NCBI RefSeq assembly: GCF_019097595.1
Contig: NC_080723.1
Location: 15,903,511 to 15,967,510, forward strand
DNA from: Hemibagrus wyckioides
Taxonomy: Eukaryota > Chordata > Actinopteri > Siluriformes > Bagridae
Length of the DNA: 64,000 bases
Direction: 5' to 3'
The notes under the pieces were generated by a model that did no database searches, was not told where the DNA came from, and saw only the letters and a list, made by a program, of their open reading frames with translations. This document shows positions 59,548 through 64,000 of the stretch, in pieces; the stretch's first letter is position 1, and every line of letters begins with the position of its first letter. The position numbers were made by a program, and so were the translations under genes.

Positions 59548-60277
59548 TTTCAAAGAAAATTAGTGCAGTGTCCGACCACGCTAACAGACACAGTCCACTG
59601 AGGGTGAAGCCATATTATTGCTCTTAAATAAATCTGGATGAACCAAGTAGTAATCAGATATGGATAGAGTGAAAACAATCCTCACAGACCGTGAGGCGCG
59701 GCATACTATAAAATTTTTACCAACGGTGAGGCGGTACAAACAGCCAGCTAAGGAGCCAAATCTGTGAGGTGCATTCATTTAGATTACACTGACCCCGTGC
59801 GATTCCATAGTTCACTGCAAGAAAACAATGTAACCAATTAAATCTTCAACATTATCGGTGTTCCCTTTGTTTGGAAATTGAGAAGCAATTCAATTAACTG
59901 CTTAGATCTAGGATCTATTTAAATAGTAAAAGTTTCAGAAATTATGTGATTTAGTAAAAGAACGTTTCAGCAAGTATTCTGGGAAGTGTCATTCAATACG
60001 CGTCCCGTGTTCATGAGTCCCTGAGTTCCTGAGAAGGACAGAGAAACAGAGATTTTCTACAATGCCGTTATTAAAGTTTCCACCAAAATAAGAAAAGACA
60101 TCATGTAAAAATAAGTATAAGTATGCTATCCTGTATCTAGCTCATAGTCAAGAATAATTTTGTGCCATATCTTTACGCACAAACTCACGCATGTTACAGT
60201 GAGAAAGTATGCCTACATTCGCCATAGTAAAGTAATCGTTATAAATGAATTTGCTTTTATACTTTATTACATCTTAC
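59548..60277. other. Spacer between exons 12 and 13
   Basis: Holds the exon 12 promoter region in its left part and the partial CSE match near 60097. No RE1-like site or repeat seen. Confidence 0.45.
59704..59716 (-). promoter_or_regulatory. TATA-like box of variable exon 12
   Basis: The gene-sense ATTTTATAGTA lies about 160 bases above the ATG in a locally GC-rich stretch (GGCGCG nearby). A partial CSE match (GACATCATGTA on the plus strand, 60097-60107) lies about 550 bases above the ATG. The GGCTTTGTT element of the other subfamily is absent. Confidence 0.35.
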
Positions 60278-62638
60278 CTCACCAGACGTTCTCCTCCTGC
60301 AATCTTGTATTACAAGAGTATTTGCATTACTGCCTGGAACTATAGTGGAACCGATACTCGTTCTTGGTCCAACTAACATGTAGCGTTTATCTCCGGATCT
60401 GTACTGGATGCTGTGACACAGTGTCCCATCGTAATTTGTGTCTTGTAAATATTTGGAGGAATAGTCTGTAGATTTGGAGCACTGCATTACAATCAAAACG
60501 ATGATACTTATGATGAAAAGAAATGAAACCGATCCCAAGGTAATGATCAAATAAAATGTAACGTTATTTTCTTTTTCTTCTTTCACTGCATTTTTTTCAT
60601 CGGACGCAGCAAAAGCCTCTTTGGGTTCAACAAGTTTGATGTTTACGGTCGCTGTTGCTGAAAGTGAAATGTTTCCATTATCTTTGACCAGTATGACCAG
60701 TTTATGTTCAGCCTCATCTGTTTCGGTTAATAAACGAAGAGTCCTTATCTGTCCTGTATAGCGATCTAAACCAAAGAGACTGTGGTCACTCACTTCCTGC
60801 AGTGAAAATAATAACCAGCCGTTGTATCCTATATCCGCGTCATAGGCTCTCACTTTAGTTACCAAGTGTCCTGCGTTGACATTGCGGGGAATCTCCTCCA
60901 CACCTTCAGCAGATCCGTTAGCGCTGACTGGATATAAGATCACTGGAACATTGTCGTTCTGATCCAGAATAAACACATTCACTGTGACGTTACTGCTTAG
61001 TGACGGAGTTCCAGAGTCTGTAGCGAGCACGTGGAAATTGAAGGTTTTTACACTTTCAAAGTCGAACGATTTTAACGCGTAAATACACCCATTTTCTGGA
61101 TTTATATTCATAAACATTCGTTTATTATCGTCGCCACTTTCTTTCATTACTTCATAGAGGACTACAGCGTTTTCATTTGTGTCTCTGTCAGAAGCCGTAA
61201 CACAAAACAACGGCATGCCCGGGATATTATTTTCTGTAACATAAAATGTGTAAGGAGATAGAGAAAACTCTGGACTATTATCGTTTATATCTGATACCAA
61301 GATGGTTAAATGTTTCACTGATGATAAAGACGGTTCTCCTGAATCTTTGGCAACTAATTCAATGTCATATTCGTACTGCTTCTCTCTGTCAATTAATGAT
61401 GTAGTAACTAATGAATAAATATTGTCCTGTGAAGATGGCATTAATTTAAATGGTATATCTTCGGGAACTGAACAGAAAACCTTCCCGTTAATTCCAGAGT
61501 CTAAATCAGTCACGCTTATCAAAGCAACTGTAGTGCCAGGTCTGGAGTCTTCTGAAACATAGCTTGAAAGTGATGTCAACTCAATTTCCGGCGCATTGTC
61601 ATTGACATCAACTATTTTTATAATCACACTCTTATCTGTTGTCAGTGGTACAGTACCTTTGTCTGATGCTGTTATGTCAATTTCATATATACTCGCTGCT
61701 TCAAAATCAATGTGTGCTTTCACAGCAATTTCTCCAGTGATCGAATCTATATCAAACATTTTGCGCAATTTGCCGTGAACACTGCTAGAAAATGCATAAA
61801 CAACTTCTCCATTTGGGCCGTCATCTAAATCCGTGGCATTTACTCGTATGACAGTGGTACCTATAGGGGCGTTTTCATTTAGCTGGACAGAATAAACATC
61901 CATGGTAAAAACGGGCATGTTATCATTTACGTCCAATACACGAACTGCTATGTCCATTGTTCCCGATTTGATGGGTCTTCCACCGTCGACAGCAGTTAAT
62001 AACATTTTCATGCTTTGCATGACCTCTCTGTCTATGGGCTTCTGTAAGACAAGAACGGGAATTTTACCACCTTCTCCACGATCTTTGACTTCCAGTCGAA
62101 AATGATCGTTTTGGCTGAGTTTATACGTTTGAATAGAATTTGATCCGCTGTCAGGGTCGTGGGCCGGTTGAAGCTGAAAACGCGTTCCAGATAACGTCGA
62201 CTCCCATATCTCTAAAAGTGTTTCTTTTTCAGTAAAAACAGGAGCATGATCATTTACATCTATAATTTCTACAGTGACATAATGAATCTCCAGTGGATTT
62301 TCCATAGCGATTTTGAGATTGATTGTGCACAATGTGCTTTTCTCGCACAACGTCTCTCTGTCTAAGTTTCCACTAACATACAATGCTCCGTCATTCTGAT
62401 TTACCTTAAACAGTGACTCTCCTGAGGATGACACGATGCGAAATCCTCTCTCTCTTAAGTTTCTTGCATCAGTTCCCAAATCCTTTGCAATATTTCCGAT
62501 CACGGTGCCATCATTCTGCTCTTCAGAAACAGAATACCGTATCTGTGCCCATACCGCTCTTCCAAACAACAACGATACAGCCATGAAGGCAAGTCTTACA
62601 TGTACCATTCGCCATGAATCTCCTCTCCTTTGTTCCAT
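60278..62638 (-). CDS. Clustered protocadherin variable exon 13 ([14 protein letters not shown] subfamily)
   Basis: Complete variable exon, 787 codons, ATG 62638 ([11 protein letters not shown]), donor GAG|GTAAGA after ...RRRTSGE. The signal peptide ends RAVWA|Q. Linkers are DVNDH, DVNDN, DVNDN, DINDN and DQNDN. From [12 protein letters not shown] through the membrane helix and [18 protein letters not shown] the sequence is almost the same as exon 12, whereas EC1-EC5 differ at many positions. Thus this subfamily too is homogenised in EC6 and the tail but diverse in the recognition repeats. It differs from the GSWSYS subfamily in both the membrane helix and the whole cytoplasmic segment. Confidence 0.95.
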
Positions 62639-62799
62639 TTTGAGCGGTTACAATACGTTCGCTTAAAAACCACAACAAATGAATGCTAATTAATCCTAAA
62701 TATGACCATAATATTATCTATACCGGATTACAAAGTGCCTTAAGACATGTTCTTACTTCATTCCGTGTTACATTTAGCAAATATACGAGGGCGGGCAGA

Positions 62800-62857
62800 A
62801 CAGCCTTTTTATTTTTACGTCATGAAAATTCTTCTAGTTCTATAGTGACACCTCGCG
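62800..62857 (-). promoter_or_regulatory. Promoter elements of variable exon 13
   Basis: In gene sense: CSE-like CGCGAGGTGTCACTATA (62841-62857), a CRE-like TGACGTAA (62815-62822) and an AT-rich TATA-like stretch (AAAATAAAAAGG, about 62804-62816), about 170-220 bases above the ATG. Confidence 0.5.
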
Positions 62858-62974
62858 AATTAAACTTTTATTGCAATGCAAGTGTACAAATCACATGAAA
62901 TGTTAAGTCTTTTAGCCGTTCAGCAGATGATTTCTTTGTACTGGATATGATTGTGCAAAATTCACAGCAAAATA

Positions 62975-63160
62975 TCACCTCCACCTATCCACCTAAAATA
63001 TCTCCACCTATCCCTATCGTCTACATCCTCAACACTTGCACCCACTAGCTTCATAACCTCGTTTATTACATCCATATACCTCCTCTTTGGCCTTCCCCTT
63101 TGCCTCCTGCCTGACAGCTCCATGTCCAACATTCGCCTACCAATATACTCATTAGAGAGT
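62975..63160 (-). mobile_element. LINE retrotransposon fragment (C-terminal end of ORF)
   Basis: The minus strand reads YIGRRMLDMELSGRRQRG, then RPKRRYMDVINEVMKLVG, ending DVDDRDRWRYF. This is the basic C-terminal segment typical of a widespread fish LINE reverse-transcriptase frame. Only about 60 codons remain, in the spacer between exons 13 and 14. Confidence 0.65.
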
Positions 63161-63191
63161 AAAGAATAGCAGCAAAATTGTCACGCCTAAC

Positions 63192-63212
63192 ACTAGTACC
63201 TTGGACAGCTAC
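63192..63212 (+). promoter_or_regulatory. Weak RE1-like site downstream of exon 14
   Basis: ACTAGTACC-TT-GGACAGCTAC has two mismatches. It shares AGTACC with the array variant and lies 470 bases past the donor of exon 14. Confidence 0.3.
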
Positions 63213-63681
63213 GAGTGTCTGGTGGCACTATTCTGTCAGCGGTCCCATAATGGCATGTTTTCTGGCAACTGATTCTGCCACAACAGATCTTGACCAGGTC
63301 ATTCATGAGAAGAGTCTGAGTTCTTTAACAGGAATTGAGTGGAATTTGGTGGGGGGAACTATGACAGGCATAAATACATTCACACATGGGTTTCATAAAT
63401 ACGTAGATAAACACAAAAAAAATATTTTTAGACATGCCCACGGTAGGTCGAATGAGAATTGCAAAAATAGGTTAGATTTTTTCTCTTTTCTTGGCGTTTG
63501 GTGCACTTTCTTCTGGTGTAAATAGGATGACTGATTGACTACATTGCATGCACTGTAGACCCATACTATAATGAACCGTTATTGAGTAAAATTAAAAGTA
63601 AAATTAGCTAGTTGTTTGTTTGGTTGTTTGTATCATTGTTTGCACATCATTTGGAATAAACCCTAGGTAAATCCTTCTTAC

Positions 63682-64000
63682 CTCACCAGATGTTCCCCTC
63701 CTCCGATCTGGTATCACAAGAGTATTCCCATTACTGCCTGGAACTAGAGTAGAACCAATACTCGTCCTTGGTCCAACTAACATGTAGCGTTTATCTCCGG
63801 ATCTGTACTGGATGCTGTGACACAGTGTCCCATCGTAATTTGTTTCTTGTAAATACTTGGAGGAATAGTCTGTAGATTTGGAGCACTGCATTACAGTTAG
63901 CACAATAATACTGATAATAAGAAGAAATGAAACCGATCCTAAAGTAATAATCAAATAAAACGTAACGTTATTGTCTTCTACGTCTTTTACTGAGTTTTTA
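63682..64000 (-). CDS. Clustered protocadherin variable exon 14, 3' end only (window edge)
   Basis: The last 106 codons of a third member of the [14 protein letters not shown] subfamily, running off the right edge of the window. Visible are the end of the extracellular stalk (KNSVKDVEDNNVTFY), the membrane helix ([15 protein letters not shown]...), the [19 protein letters not shown] motif and ...RRGTSGE at donor GAG|GTAAGA (exon end 63682). The first helix position is Met where exons 12 and 13 have Leu, so an internal Met codon could be mistaken for a start. The frame is open to base 64000. Confidence 0.92.

Noticed and set aside
63178..63525. 115-codon plus-strand frame between exons 13 and 14
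   Set aside because: No known motif; it overlaps the weak RE1-like site and lies beside a LINE fragment.

Overview
This window looks like part of a clustered protocadherin locus from a bony fish, almost certainly a teleost. All recognisable genes lie on the minus strand, so transcription runs from high to low coordinates. There are 14 large 'variable' exons. Each codes for a signal peptide, six cadherin repeats (EC1-EC6), one transmembrane helix and a short variable cytoplasmic segment, and each ends in frame at a GTAAG splice donor. Twelve exons are complete (785-795 codons). The leftmost is cut at base 1 and the rightmost at base 64000. The AT-rich noncoding DNA, long dinucleotide and tetranucleotide repeats, and Tc1/mariner, hAT and LINE remnants fit a teleost. 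I cannot name the species.

Layout from transcription-upstream (right) to downstream (left): (i) 57.2-64.0 kb holds three exons of one subfamily, marked by the cytoplasmic motif [14 protein letters not shown]. (ii) 36.8-57.2 kb is a 20 kb stretch with no variable exon and no constant exon I could recognise. It is rich in repeats but contains a REST/RE1-like site, a pair of CTCF-like motifs and an RFX-like X-box. (iii) 1-36.8 kb holds eleven exons of a second subfamily, marked by [15 protein letters not shown]. Five of these (6.9-22.6 kb) have closely related sequence, and the last four repeat at about 3.38 kb with their flanking DNA. The constant exons that complete the proteins are not visible and should lie left of the window. 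If the upstream subfamily is alpha, its own constant exons should lie in the gap, and I did not find them.

In the established model of clustered protocadherins, each variable exon has its own promoter with a CTCF-bound conserved element. A neuron chooses a few promoters and splices the chosen variable exon to shared constant exons, giving homophilic cell-surface identity molecules. The sequence fits this: most exons have a CSE-like motif 160-250 bases above the ATG. Nearly all promoters of the downstream subfamily also carry a GCTTTGTT-type element nearer the gene. The most notable regulatory feature is a set of RE1-like (REST/NRSF) sites, most just downstream of a variable exon's donor and all in the same orientation. 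Exon boundaries were set by the GTAAG donors and by the first true ATG before the signal peptide.
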